DNA of 64,000 nt. Origin: Dactylonectria macrodidyma. Its lineage: Eukaryota > Ascomycota > Sordariomycetes > Hypocreales > Nectriaceae. The position numbers were made by a program, and so were the translations under genes. The stretch covers positions 62,001 to 126,000 of the forward strand of contig JAGMUV010000029.1 in the NCBI GenBank assembly GCA_020744425.1, read 5' to 3'. The notes below the pieces were generated by a model that was not told the DNA's origin, did not search any database, and was given only the letters and a program-made list of their open reading frames with translations. This document shows positions 29,401-42,567 of this stretch, piece after piece (within the stretch, counting starts at the first letter, position 1; each line of letters opens with the position of its first letter).

Positions 29401-32400
29401 AGATAATTAGCCAATGAATGAAAAAGGATGTGACCTGGAACACAGAAATGCTCACCTCTGCCGGCAGTCAACGCTTGTTTAAGGGCTGACTCTCTAAAAC
29501 GCCACTCGTCACCAATAGCGTCACTCGGCGTTGTAATAAACTCCTCGAGAATATCTTCGTATCCATGAGCCAGAAATACGGCATCGTCTTCCGTGTAGAG
29601 CGTCTCTTGGACGTTCATCCAGATGTGCGTCTCTCCGACACCTTGGTTGATGACTGTGAAGGCAATGTCATATACCAGTTCGGCTTGGTCTTGACTCAAG
29701 GCGGACATTTCACAACCGAGGAATGGGTGACCATCCGGGATGTTTGTCTCTGCATAATTCATGAACGCCTGGGCCAATGGCGTATGAGTTGAGGCACGAT
29801 TCGTTTGGGTTTCCTTCAGAATGAGCTCAAGAGGGAGTGGGTTCGAGAGAACCGAGATACTCTTCTCTCGAGCTTCCACAATGGCGTCGCTGAACTTTTG
29901 CTTTGCACTAGCATTCATTCTCAAAGGAAGAGTGTTGAGATACGGACCGATGCTGAGCTGTGTTTCCTCGTCCCTGCGACCACTGTCCACAATACCGATG
30001 CAAACATCGGTGATGTCGAGGAAGCGGTACAGCAACACCTTGAAAGCGGCAAGGTAGACATGGAAGGGTGTGGATCGATACTTTCTCGCGACATTTCGAA
30101 TAGTTCCCGCCATCTTGCTGTTGATACGGAAGTGTTTAATACGGGAAGCGAACCTCTCAAGCGGCCGGCGCTCGGAGATTTGACTGCGGTGTAGGGGCAA
30201 GGGGGCAGGGATTGTGGTGAATTCACGACGCCAAAAGTCAGTCATGTCCTTCCAGTTCCCTGACGAATATTGCTCGTGTTGCCAGTTTGAGTGGTTGAGG
30301 TATTGCACAAGCTGCTTCTGTGAATCTTGTCCATGGTATAGTTGTTCAAGGTAGATCATGAATGCATCGTGGCTTCCGCGATCGAGGATGATGTGGTGAT
30401 AGCCAACCATGAGGTAATGGTCCCTCGGCGAATACGATAAAAGGATTAATCTGATTGTGTGACCGCGTGCTAGATCGAATTCGTGCTTCTTCAGAGACTC
30501 GTACTCTGCGAAAAGTTCTTGTTGATTGTAAATCTTCTTGTATTCGAGAGTCAATGGCGATGAGTCCATGATTCCTTGAACAACCTGACCATCGCGTTCG
30601 ATAAAGCAAGTTCGAAGGATCTCGTGGCGTTGTGCGATCGTTTCAATAGCTTGTTTGAGGCCAGATATTCGGAGTTCGCCCTGAAGATGCAACAGGCCTG
30701 AATTGTTCAGAGTTGTCTTGTCATTTAAGAGCATATGAGCAAAAAGGAACATCGACTGGGTGTAGGAAAGGTCCCCAAACCTCGTAAATTGCATCTTCTG
30801 TAATGAATTCTCCTTTGCCTTTTCATCGGCAGCAATCCATTCTGCTGAATCGTTTGATTGTGAGTAGGTGGAAGGCGGCGTGTCCCGGCCGTCGGACCTG
30901 TCAGAGGAGCTATCAGATGTGGTGGCTTGTTCAGAACTTGATTGAGCGGCGTGGCCCGAGTTTCCGACGTTTGGCGTCAGTGTCTGCGGCATTGTCTCGA
31001 GGACTTGGTCAATAAGTTCCTGGATAGAAACTCCCTTCAGAATTCTCAGAGCCGGGATGTTGACTTGGAAATTATTCAGGAACCAAGACCTGATTCGGAC
31101 CGCGACAAGAGAATCAAGACCTAGCTCGTCGGTGCGGGCAGATGTCGTCACCTCGTAGTCATCGCCCAACTGCAGCATGGTGCGCAGATCAGCAGTAAAT
31201 GATTCTAACATTGTGAGCAAGCTTCCTTTCTGAATACGGGGAGTGTCATGTCACACCTGTAACGATTCTCCCGACCTCGTCCTTTGTCGTTGCGCTGGCG
31301 AGCTGCTCGCAGATGGAGGCACCCTCCTGGCCCTTTCCAGTGTTAATTTCACCCTCGGAATCCCTCAGAGTCAAATAGCCGAACTGGGGATAGCTGCACC
31401 ATGGCAGGCGGTTCGGATCTGTGGCTGCCATGGGTCTGAGACCTGTCGAGATATGCGACTCAGGACCAGAGTCGGGCCGACTGGCGTTGATGGCCTCAGA
31501 GACGGTGTGATGCACATCAAACTCAGAGAGGGTGTAGAAGCCCCGTTCCATCACTTGCTGAGCGCCAAAGTCCGCCGTACGCTCACGGGTGATGTAGCCA
31601 GTGCCAAGGACCGCTCCCAAGTCCATGACTGAGGCGGCAAGACCACGTCGTCGACGTTGATGCGCCAGTCCGCACATGAACAAGTTTGCGGAACAGTAGT
31701 TGGCCTGGCCTGGATTACCTGTGACACTGGCGGTCGAGGAGAAGAAAATAAAGAAGTCGAGGGACTGATCCTGGAACAAGCGATCCAAATTCAGACTGCC
31801 CTCGACCTTGGGACGAAGGACTCGGTTCAATTGATCCAATGTCATGTCTCGAGTTGCAACATCAACCAGGACCATGGCTCCTTGGGCAACTCCAGCAACG
31901 GGAGGCATCGTATCGGTGATCTCGCGATAGGTTTTCTGCACGGCGTCAAAATCGGTAAGATCGCTGTAATTTTGATTTAGCAGTTTTTTTTCATAATGCG
32001 TTTCGTTAAAAGAACCTACTTGCTCATAACTCGAACCACTACCCCCAGTGCTTCGGTATTCTTAAGCCAAGACTTATCAATCTTTGGTTTGCGACTAGTA
32101 ATAACCAGGTATCTCGCACCGCTCTTGATCATCCAGTTTGTAATGGAAATACCCATGTCTCCAGTCAGTCCGACAAGCCAGTAAGTTCGATCTGGTCGGA
32201 ACTGAGATTTGACTGGTTCAACAGCGACTGGGACAGATGAGGCCGCCCACTCTATAACTGTCAAGGGTTCGCAGGCATCTTCCCCCGGCAACTTCTGGAC
32301 GTTGATTCGGCCTGAGACAGTAGAGTCATGTGGCAACGCCCTCACATCTCCCAGTGCGGCGTGCATTGCTAGAGTTAAAACCTCGGCCGATGCAGAATCA

Positions 32401-35400
32401 ATTGCCAAGTCAGAGGAAAGGGAAGATGCAACTTGGGGGAACATGGACGAAGTATTGATGGTGGGGATGTACGCAGGCAGACATGAAGAGATCGGAGAAG
32501 GACGGGCGTTATGTCGGTCGAGGTTGGTGAAATCGACAAAGCGCGTGATTTTGTTGGGGAGAAGCGACTTCAGATGAGACTGACGGATGTATCGATCGAC
32601 ATAGAGCCAGCCATTGCTCTTAGCCTCCTTCCTGGAGAAGCTCGTGTACACTAACCGGATTCCCTTGGGTGAGGCCTGACGAGTCAGAAGGGTTGCCACC
32701 ATGGGAGGAGCGTCGTTGACAAGAAGGGTGTCGCCTCTGCCCAGGCCATCCGTGAGAACAGGCGAGAGAAGATTTACTGCGACCAGACCTACGAATATCG
32801 CTTCCGACTGGGAGGGAACAGAGCAAGGAATCAAGGCGGCCTTGGAGATGTCGACCAGGGAAGCCGGGAACTGTGTTAAACCGAGATGCTGGGCCCCGGT
32901 TGAAGTGCAATTGCCCAAGACAACGAAAGCATCACCAGCCGTGGTCTTGATAGCCCGTGAACTAGTATGGCTTAACTTCAATCGGATTGTCTTGTCCAGG
33001 CTTGTGCTGGGTAAAGTAGGCTGCTGAGAAATGACGTAGCAACCATTCTCCCTGGAGATGACGATTGGGGAAATCTGAGCGTTGACTTCTTTCGTTATCT
33101 TCCTACGAGTAGAGTTATATCGATCGTTTGCCTCACCGAAAGGCATCAGCCGCGGAACCCGCTGACGTCCATCAGAGTCGATGACGACTTCCTGCTCCAC
33201 CGACCACAGGACGTTGCGTTGGTTCTGCTCTCGAGCAGATCCTGCCGCCTGGAATCGCAACACGGTCTCAGCCAAGGCCCGAGCGTCGATCCTATGAACA
33301 CCCTCAAAATCCACGAACTGATAGCGGAGCTCGGGGACTTCCCACAGGGTGGAGCGGGCAAATCCAACAGGCATGTTCGAATATGGGTGGTCAACAAAAC
33401 GGTTCTGAGTGACCCAAATTATCGTCTTCTCTGATCCGAACAGCGTCTTCAGGCTCTCGAAGCGTTCATGCGTGACATCTTGGAAGACGGGTTGATCGAG
33501 GTCCTGGAGGACCAACACGGTGGACTTGGAATCAATCTTGCTGTGGTCCAAAGCCTCGATGGCCTTCACTTGGGTAACATTTTCGCAGAATACCCCGATG
33601 AGCTTTTGGATCTCATTAATCAGGCGAGAGTTGCGGAATGAAGATCCCCCCACAACGAATAGGTGGTCGATGACAAGCCGTCCCACAAAAAGCGAGGACT
33701 GCGCCAAGAGGGGTTCTCGAATGAACTCTACCCAGTCATTGACTGCTTGTGTGACCAAGACCGAGTTAACCAGGGCCAGACCATCATCAGTGGGAGTCAT
33801 GGTATCGATACCGGAAAACCCAACCTTGCGGAGAACAGTATCCCACTCGGACTCTGTGATGGAAGGGCCCCATTTCCGGCCCTCGTCCACACCCAACCAC
33901 CATGCTGGAAGTGTGCCAAAAAGGGCCGATACACGGGTACATTCGAGGTTGGTACACTCAGTCATGACCAAGTATCCCCCTGGCTTCAGGAGCGACCGGA
34001 CCCTACGCATTGTCTCCTCAATGCTCTTGGTGGCGTGAACGACGAGCGATGAAATCACAAGGTCATAAGAGTGCTTCTTTAAACCCTGAGATTGCATGTC
34101 TTGCTCGAGATCAAGGACCGTATATGTCATCTGATCCTTGTAAGACGAGAACTTCTCCTGCGCATTGCCGAAGAAGCCCGTCGACACGTCCGTAAACGTG
34201 TAGGAGGAAAAGTTCCGAGCGATACGGTCGAGGATCATATTGGTGGCACCTCCAGTTCCAGCGCCGACCTCCAAAATATTCATGTTGGGATATCGCCGGG
34301 CAATTTGTTGGACAGTGTTGGCAAGGGCTTCAGAGACTTGACGATAGCCCAATGCCTTGGCGTAGTACTCGTCGAGAAGCCCGGTCATGAGCAGATGCTC
34401 AAGGATCATAGTCTCCCCCCTGATGGATCTCGGCATATGCTCGCCAACGACGTGCATCGCCTTCACCTCAGGGAGGTCAGCGTATGGCTTTGCGGAGGCG
34501 ATGATGTCTTCCACTGTGTCTTCAAGCCACTCTTTCTTCGCGTAGCGGTGCTTCCCTTCCCGGCACAACTTATCAGTGTGGGCGGCAAACTCCAGATACG
34601 CAGCATTATACTTGTCGGATCGTCCAGGGTGATCAGCAGGGATCTGTTTCTCTAGCTCGCGCAAGTAAAAGATTGAGCCACGCTCGAGAAGGTAAGCAAG
34701 CTCCGTTTGTTCAGCTGTGGCCTTGTATGCCCCGGGTGTGTCCGCATTCGGCTCGGCATCGAACCAATGCATCGCATGAAACAAGGGCTTATCATCGGCC
34801 GAAGTCGCATCAGTCAGTGGAACTACCTTGATGCCTTCAACCTGAATAGCAGAAAACTGGCCGTCAATGCTATGTACTTCGGCGTCACCTTGAAATCCAC
34901 TGCCAACGCTAGGATCCTGGGCAGAAGCGAGAAATGGGACACGGCCATTACTCTTCCAATAACCTCCGCAGAGGGCAGGGTTGAATCGGATCCTTTGAAT
35001 GCTGGTTGGAACATGCATAGACCAGAGTTGCCCATCCTGGGGATAGCTCAGGGCCAAGATGACGGCGTGAAAAGCGGCATCCAGGCACCCAGGATGAACG
35101 GTATAAGTTTTGTCTGTAGACTCATCCTTGATCACTTCCAAAGACCCAGATGCTTTCCAGAGCTTTCTCCTGATGTCCCCCAGTGCCCTGAAGGGGCCGG
35201 AATATCCGTAGCCCACCTCTTCCAACGAGCTGTAAAATTCGTCCTGTGTGACTGGGATCATATAAGGCTCATCTGAAGTGCTAGCAGGTAGCAGTTCGGG
35301 AGACGGATCGCCAATGCTGATGCGCAGTTGACCACTTGCAATCAGTCCCCATGAGCCCCGATTTCCAATGTCTGCTTCGTAAGTGAAATGAGCCGTGATC

Positions 35401-38400
35401 ATTGTGGCATCATCCCGGTTGACATGGTCGAGTGAAAATTGGATATCGATGCCCGCTTCTTCGTTCTCATTGTCCATAACCATAGCTTGATGGATGAACA
35501 TATTTTCAATCTCCACAAGCTGAACTGGGCTGTCTCCAGCTACGTAAGGAACAGTCTCCAATGCGGTGGAAGCGTACCCGGCCGCTGGGAAGACCGTCTG
35601 GCCTTGGACTTGATGACCATGCACCCACGGGAGGTCTTTGGGACGTAACACATGCTTCCAAGTAAGGTGGTTTGGAGAGCTGTGAGCGCTAAGATCACCA
35701 AGCAAAGGATGGACCGTATTGCTTCTCTGTCGGAGGCCACGGGACAAGGGAGATTCATGCCAATATTCCTGACTGTGGTTCCACTGGTACGCCGGGAGAT
35801 CTGGGATGAAACGGTACGAGGCCTGTCCACTCACGGCCTGTTCGTACCGGTCGAACTTGATATCCAGATTGTCCACATGAGTCCAAAGGTATCCGAAAGC
35901 AGTCGAGATGCTTTGAATAGCGTTGGTATTCCTCTGGAGGAGACCTGTGTAAGGCATATCGATCTTGAGGCCCTGAAGTGTCTCGCGCACGGGACCTTTG
36001 AGGGCAGGGTGAGGCCCGACTTCGACGGCTCCATCAAAAGGACCCAATGATGTGGCGCGTTCGACGGCTTGCCTGAACAACACGGGAGACACCATGTTGT
36101 CAACCCAGTACGACGCATCTAGCTCCTTCATTTCATCCGGGCTTCTGTTAGGATAGACACTGGACACCCAAGTGCAAGTCTTCTCAGAAGTGTGAGCTCT
36201 GGCCGTGATGTTCTTGATAGAGTCCACATATGCCTGGGAGCACCGGAGCATGTGATGGGAATGATAGGCCTTGTCGACGCGAAGCTTTCGAACAAACTTG
36301 CCCTCATCTTCAAAGAGAACCGATATCTCGTCAATGGTCTCTTCGTCTCCGGAAAGCGAGACGCTAGCAGGAGAGTTGCAGGCGGCAAGCTTGACCTTGC
36401 CCTGGAACTGTTCGTCGTTGCAGAGCTCCTCGGCATCTTCTTGAGTCGTGCCAACTGCAAGCATAGCACCTTGACAATTGTTTGGACCAGCAGCCAGGTG
36501 CGCGTGGAGTCCACGGTAGTAAGCGACACGGATAGCGTCGCTGGCTGAGAAGTATCCCGCGGTGTAGGCGGCTGCGATTTCTCCAGACGAGTGACCAACG
36601 ACTGCGGTAAAGTGGATTCCAGCCTGTTGCAGGAGTTGGACAAGAATAATTTGAACGGCCGTGCAGAGAGGCTGTGAGACAGAAGCCTTACCAACTCGAC
36701 TGGACGCGGCCTCTTCAAGAAGCTCCTGTCGCATTGTAATGGCCGGTCGGTCTCCATTGGGCAGCTGTGCAAGTGACTCGTCCAGGTCGGCCAGGATCTT
36801 CGCCGCATACTCGGAACCCTCAACTAATTCCGCTCCCATGCGCGCCCACTGCGCACCTTGACCGGTAAAAACACCGAGAAGCTTCAACTCGCGATCGCCC
36901 TTGGCAGCTGACTTCGGTTCCAGCTGGAAGTTGTTGGTCAGCTCCTCGAGGCTGGAACGGAGTTCTTCAAGGGTTGAGGCGGGGAACGAGACGCGAAGCG
37001 GCAGACGGGACCGGCGGGACCGCAAAGTCCATGAGAGATCTGCGGGGTTGGTCTCGGGATGCTGCTTTAAGTACTCGGCGTGGACTCGAAGATTGGCGAC
37101 GAGGGACTGCTTTGACTGTGCCGAAAACACAAAGGGCGAAAACAAGGACAATGCGGAACTCTTATTCTCCGGTGGCTCATAGTTCTCAAGGATGGCATGT
37201 GCATTGGTACCTCCGAAGCCAAAGCTGTTGACGCTGGCACGACGGTTTTGGCCCGGTGGAAGTTTGGGCCACGGGGTGAGTTCCTGTGGGATTTGCAGAT
37301 GGTCGTAGAAAGGAAGCACATCAGGGTTAAGACGGTTGAGTAGACGGTTCGGAGGAATAAAGCCGTGCTTTAATGCTTGGGCAACCTTGAGCACACCGGC
37401 GAGACCTGCAGTACTCTCGGTGTGTCCGATAATGGTCTTGATGGAGCCAACAAACAGAGGCGACGATTCCTTTTTGTCGCCAGGTATCTTGTGTCCAAAG
37501 AAGGCCGTATGTACGGCTTCCGCCTCGACCGGATCTCCTGCTGGGGTGCCGGTACCATGGGCTTCAAAATACTTTACAGCATTTAAGAGTCAGTAAATGT
37601 AGGTGTCCAAAGGGAGATGGTGAGCCAAGACGCAACTGGCTCCACCACAACATATAAAATCGAGACTTGTCAATACTAACCTGGCATCGATCTTTTGTTA
37701 CGTCTAAACCTGCTCTGGCATAGGTCTCCCGAATGAGTGTAGCCTGCGCTGTTGCGCTAGGCATGGTAATGCCACGGCTGCGACCATCTTGGTTGACTCC
37801 GGTCTCTCGAATGATGCACTCGATGTTGTCACCATCAGCTATAGCAGCACTCAGGGTCTTCATAAAGACAGCGGCAACACCCTCACCACGGGCGTAGCCG
37901 TTCGCATCTGCATCCCACATTCGCGATCTTCCGTCTGGAGACAGCATCTTCAGTTTGCTTTCCGAAACGTACGGCTCCGGCCCGAGAATGATGTTGGTAC
38001 CTGCGGCCAATGCAACTTTGACCTCACCAGATCGCAAAGCCTGAACTCCATGATGAACAGCAACCAAACTAGAAGAACATGCGGTGTCGACCGTCAAGGA
38101 TGGTCCATGCCAGTCGTAAAAGTAAGAAACTCGGTTGGAAACGATGCTGCGAGCAGTACCTAAAATGAACATTAGCCATTATGCCTTTGTGTGTACCAAC
38201 ACATTCATTACCTGTGGCATGGTAGGTAGGGAAGGATTGCAGGTCACGAAGCTGCATAACTTCGTAGTCTCCAAACATCAGGCCAACATAGACACCAGTG
38301 TCTGAGCCCTTCATCCCCTCGATTGTGAAGCCGGCTGCATCCAGACCCTCGTAAACAGTTTCTAGAAGTAGGCGCTGCTGAGGGTCCATGGCCAGGGATT

Positions 38401-38659
38401 CATCTGGTTTGATGTTAAAGAATTGAGCATCAAACTGGGCGATATTGTCATCCAACATATGCGAGTGCTTGACGTTGGCGTGACCGGGGAATGAAGGATC
38501 ATCATGATGGAATCCCTCGGGGTCAAAACGATTAAGGGGAATTTTCTTCAGGACATCGCGAGGATTTCGTAAAAGATCCCAGAGCTTCGATGGTGAGTTG
38601 GAACCTCCAGGGAACCTACAGGCGCTCCCCACGATAGCGATGGGTTCTTTAGGAGCCAT
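26484..38659 (-). CDS. Highly reducing PKS-NRPS hybrid synthetase, six exons, ~3948 aa
   Basis: Exons 38659-38212, 38159-37681, 37571-32020, 31963-31257, 31204-29456 and 29395-26484; introns of 52, 109, 56, 52 and 60 bp are GT-AG and all phases close (11,847 nt). Domains: KS (DTACSSS, Cys177; EAHGTGTP, His314; GHTES, His359), AT (GHSSGE near 637), DH (HxxxGxxxxP, His962), C-methyltransferase (LEVGAGTGG near 1410), KR (GLTGDMG near 2106; Tyr2249), ACP (Ser2427), condensation (HHIILDR, 2665-2671), adenylation ([11 protein letters not shown] near 3137), thiolation (GGGS near 3556), terminal reductase (TGASGFLG near 3640; YxxxK near 3780). No ER domain. It would build a methylated reduced polyketide, couple one amino acid as an amide, and release it by reduction or cyclisation. 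Product unknown; no inactivating lesion seen. Confidence 0.93.
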
Positions 38660-38932
38660 AGCTTGCTGGAGTTGCGTAAGAGTTGGTGGTGTAGAGGTGT
38701 AGGTCCTAAACAAATCGGGATGTCTGTAAAATTGGAGGAATATCACCTTGCTGCGCTCATGTGGAATTGATGATCTAACAATGGAAATGGGTTCATCTAC
38801 CCGAATATATATGTTAGAAAGCGCTGCCTGATCTCATCCCGATGAATGCCTGTCTCAAGTCACCACCGCATTCTGCCGTTTCCCTTCAGAATTAACCGTA
38901 CAGATCCACTATGAATTCCATGCGTCATCATC

Positions 38933-38950
38933 AATGCTCCGAATCCGATG
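38933..38950 (+). promoter_or_regulatory. Candidate Zn2Cys6 binding site, PKS-NRPS promoter
   Basis: AATGCTCCGAATCCGATG, a direct repeat of TCCGA, 274 bp upstream of the PKS-NRPS ATG. Further TTCGGCGA and TCCGAA elements follow within 50 bp. The same 9-mer start occurs upstream of the enoyl reductase. Confidence 0.5.
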
Positions 38951-39345
38951 TATACTCTTTCGGCGACCCAGAAATTATGTCTCCGAACCTTATACGGTCA
39001 CAGGCACTGGCCAGAGATACCAGACAGGGGTTTGGCTTTGGCACCAAAGCCAAGGGATCAATATCTGCCGACGAGATGAATGTGTAGTCATTGGTGAATG
39101 GCAAATGGTGAACGGAACTTAATGGCATTGAACGTGTCTTGCTTTCTGAGAAAAGCCCCTTCGGGCGGTCTAAGAGACGGCAGAGTGAGACCGGGCAGCG
39201 CCACATAAGGCCGACGTCATAATGAATTCCTCTTACGGTTAGCTCCCTCGACACCGTCCCTTTGTTCTAGGGTAGACTTTGCGCGAGGGATTGGCGTGTC
39301 CCGGGCAGCTGATCTCCACTCCTGCCGAACATCGGCCTGGATGCT

Positions 39346-39355
39346 AATGCTCCGA
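39346..39355 (+). promoter_or_regulatory. Second AATGCTCCGA copy
   Basis: Lies about 690 bp upstream of the PKS-NRPS start, with TCGG (39332) and CCTCCGATG (39372) nearby. Confidence 0.4.
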
Positions 39356-40630
39356 AGGAGATACACCGACCCTCCGATGCGTCAATGCTCTGGTGAGGAA
39401 TCATTAGAGGAATACAATTTATCCACACAGAGTTTACCCTAGATGATACAGCTCCGCTTCTCTTAGGGTACAGGCAAGCCTCTCCACAGCTCGGCCGCGG
39501 CCAGCCCATCCCTACTGCTCCCGTCCAAGTGCGCCTGGTTCTCCTTCATGTTAGGGTATTATTCGCAACGCTTCTGCCGCTTCCAAATCCGACTTTGACA
39601 GACTCCTAAAACTACCACCGCCGAATTAGATCATCTAGTGTGGCCTTGTCGTCATAAGCGGGGGCTCCTCCGCGGACATGCGCAACCATCCACCTTTTTC
39701 GATCCAGGAAGAATGTCGTGCTTGCTGAAGTCAAGGGTAGGTTGGGTGGATACACAAAGAAACAGCCAGATAAATCGTCACAGAAATATGCCGACTACGG
39801 CGCTAAGACTTATGCTATGGACAGTATTACCACGAGTTATGTGGCCGATTTAGAGTCCTTCACTCCAGTCTAACCAAACGTCACAAAGCTATCAACCTAG
39901 TGCAGCCAGGCTTTGCTTCAATATGCCAAGAATTCCACAGAAGGAAGGCCTTAGAGGTGAAAGCATACGGCTTCGTCCAAATCGCCAACTGACTCAGACA
40001 TTTATCAATAGTTTAGCCTACATATATGTTGAATTGGACAAAAGGACACTTTCAACAGAACAACACCACACCCCCAGTCGTAGCCACAATTGCTGTCCCT
40101 ATGGGATTGTCCAGGCGCAAAACCTGGAGTCGGGCAGGAATCAGCTGTCAACAAGGAATTGACTCACGACCAGACACCTGATGGGTACACAATTAAGACT
40201 GCTACACGATCGTATATCACCGCGCAGGTCTTGGATTAAATGCGAGGAAAAATAAATGAATTGGCCGGTGCAGGCGCTGCTTGCATCAAGCACGTAAAGA
40301 CTGGATAAGACACAGGACTGCAAGACTGAAAAAAACTGATGGCTGATGAACGTTCTCATTTCCTTGGAGGGACTTGATGTCCAACCTTTATACCCCTTCC
40401 TACAGCTCCACCCTGCATGTCACATGTCACTAGGGGCCATCTCAATGTCTAAATCGTATACTGTTGAAGGAAGCCCACGACCGCCTACGGCGGCTGTGGC
40501 CTCAGGCAGCCGGGACCTCATCCAGGCTCCAATTCCCTCGCCTAGCTAGCTAGTGAGAATCATAACAATACACACATCTTTGACCTCTTGACATATACTA
40601 AGCTCAACAAGTGCTCCACAGCGACAACTT

Positions 40631-41782
40631 TCAGTCAAGATTTCCAGCCCACGAGACTCGCACCACGAGCTTATGGCCACGGACTTGGCCTGCTTTGAGC
40701 ATTTCTAACCCTTTCGCAATTCCATCCCATCTCCCAGGAACCTCCTGTGGAGGGTGGCATTGAATTCGCCCTTGATCAACAAGTACCTGCACTTCCTCGC
40801 GCCATCTGGTTGCAAGATGGAACTTGGTAATGTCCGCATCTCGATGGAAGACGCCATTCAGATTTACTTCCTTGCCCGTAGTGACATATGCCATTGGCAT
40901 ATCGATCTTGACTGCTTTCCGCGTTCTCCATTCCTCTGGAGCATAATCCAGTGTTGCACATCGGCCACCTGTACGGCCGATGGCCGTCAAGCAGCATCGG
41001 ACCGATTCAGGAGACGTGATGCAGTCGATTGCATGTCGCAATTGCCCTTTCGTGTGGCTTCGGATGGTGTCCCCACAAGTCGGAGACGTATACGGGACCG
41101 TCATCGCGGCACCGTACTTCTTGACCAGGCCGGAGGATGCGTCCGAGGCGAGTGCGATCGGATCATACCCACAACTGAGATAAAAGTTAGCTCCATAACA
41201 CAAAATGAAGATTTGCAGTCTTACGCACATGGATAAAATTTGGCATGCCATGGTCCCTGTCGCTGTGGCACCTCCATATATCAGGACGGGCTGTCGGCTT
41301 CCATCCTCTCGCGGAGGCGCAGGCTTAGACGGGCAGCCTGTCAGTCCTAATGAATCTTCCATCACCAATGCCACCGTAGTCCATCCGATTCCCCCTAGCG
41401 CCGCAGCCTCAAGATCACTGAAGCTGTCTGGTACCTTCAACAATAGGCGTCGATCCGTGACAAGATACTCTGCGAACGACCCTAAGTCAGGATTTGCAGG
41501 ATTTGACCCCTGCACAGAACCGCAGAGGCGAGTCCCTGGGAAGACATCGGTAACCTCGGGCCCAACTGCAACTACCGTGCCCGTGAAGTCGCATCCCATG
41601 ATTGCGTTGGGAGTATGGTGAAACTCGGGCATCTTGTAATCCGTCGGATTCAGAGCGACGGCAGAAACGCGAACGAGGACATCGTGGGGCTCCTTCAACT
41701 CTGGAATAGGGTACGAATGAGAAGTGACTGGTGGCCCCAGGCCACCAGGCGGTTGAATGAGACAGGTCTGCTGTTGCGCCAT
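40631..41782 (-). CDS. Trans-acting enoyl reductase (LovC-like MDR family)
   Basis: The ATG at 41782 (MAQQQTCLIQPP). A frame-neutral intron of 54 bp (41228-41175, GTGCGT...CTCAG, branch GCTAAC) is removed to give about 365 residues, the usual size of LovC-type proteins. Seen are the medium-chain reductase N-terminal barrel (LNPTDYKMPE, MGCDFTGTVVAVGPEV), the NADPH-binding segment (IYGGATATGTMACQIL) and a C-terminal stretch ending GHKLVVRVSW. Enzymes of this group reduce the enoyl intermediate for reducing synthases without an ER domain, which is exactly the gap in the adjacent PKS-NRPS. Its promoter carries the shared AATGCTCCG motif, so co-regulation is likely. Confidence 0.9.
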   Translation of the reverse strand: MAQQQTCLIQPPGGLGPPVTSHSYPIPELKEPHDVLVRVSAVALNPTDYKMPEFHHTPNAIMGCDFTGTVVAVGPEVTDVFPGTRLCGSVQGSNPANPDLGSFAEYLVTDRRLLLKVPDSFSDLEAAALGGIGWTTVALVMEDSLGLTGCPSKPAPPREDGSRQPVLIYGGATATGTMACQILSMCVRLQIFILCYGANFYLSCGYDPIALASDASSGLVKKYGAAMTVPYTSPTCGDTIRSHTKGQLRHAIDCITSPESVRCCLTAIGRTGGRCATLDYAPEEWRTRKAVKIDMPMAYVTTGKEVNLNGVFHRDADITKFHLATRWREEVQVLVDQGRIQCHPPQEVPGRWDGIAKGLEMLKAGQVRGHKLVVRVSWAGNLD

Positions 41783-42123
41783 TTTTCCCCTTCGAAGCTG
41801 TCCTTTTGGCCAACCAGTACACGTACTTGTGGTTTTTGATCGGTTCTGAGCATCAGATGTGATATAAAGAATACAAGCTACGGGACTCTTGAAGGGTAGT
41901 TGTGATAAATAACAACGGAATGCTCCGTATCCGAATCGGAGCTCCGAATTAAACCTCCGAATGAGGATTGATCGCCCTCCAGTTGCCTTTCGAAGAGATC
42001 ACACCGGTTTGAGCTTATCGGGACACCGAAACACCCGGGGAATCAGTCGGTGTGCTTCTATCCACCCATGTCATGGCACCGCACGGTTGAATTAAACTAT
42101 TCACTTAGAGCTTAATCTTCCCG
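41783..42123. promoter_or_regulatory. Enoyl reductase promoter
   Basis: Contains the CGG/CCG-rich block described at 41916-41962. No ORF. Confidence 0.5.
41916..41962 (+). promoter_or_regulatory. Dense CCGA/CGG block in the enoyl reductase promoter
   Basis: About 135 bp upstream of the ATG. It starts GGAATGCTCCGTATCCGAAT and continues with the inverted pair CGGAGCTCCG and two more TCCGAAT units: six CGG/CCG triplets in 47 bp. This is typical of binuclear-cluster regulator targets and shares its 9-mer with the PKS-NRPS promoter. Confidence 0.55.
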
Positions 42124-42567
42124 CTAATAACCGGCGGTACAATCTCCTTGGGTAGTAAAACAATGGACGGGCAAAGGTTTTAGAAAAGAAAGTGACGAAT
42201 ATTGATGATTGTTAGTTTGATCCTGGCATTCAAGGCAGCTTGTCCTGATCTCAATGTAGTGCCCAGCGGACCGAGTAACATGCACCGAATGCGCCGATGG
42301 ACTGTCTCGCACCGTCTCACTTCTGTCGGTCATTCGCAAGGCTGCTCTATTGGTAGTGGAGATGAGCCTTTCCCAGCAGAGAGTTGCCCGGAAGTTATCG
42401 GCTGGATGAAAACCAAGACCCCACAACATTTCCAGAACTGAAACGACTGCCAAGAAAGAAACTTTGCAGGAAGAAACTCAAAGCCACTCAGACAAAGGGA
42501 CGATTTGCGGGTAACGGATCGTCTGAAAGCCTCCACTGGTGATTCATTGTCCTTGGTTCCTACCCCA

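Larger units (their letters stand above)
38660..40630. promoter_or_regulatory. Promoter of the PKS-NRPS gene and 3' region of the enoyl reductase
   Basis: About 2 kb without a convincing ORF. It contains two copies of the 9-mer AATGCTCCG and other CCGA half-sites (listed separately). Confidence 0.55.
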
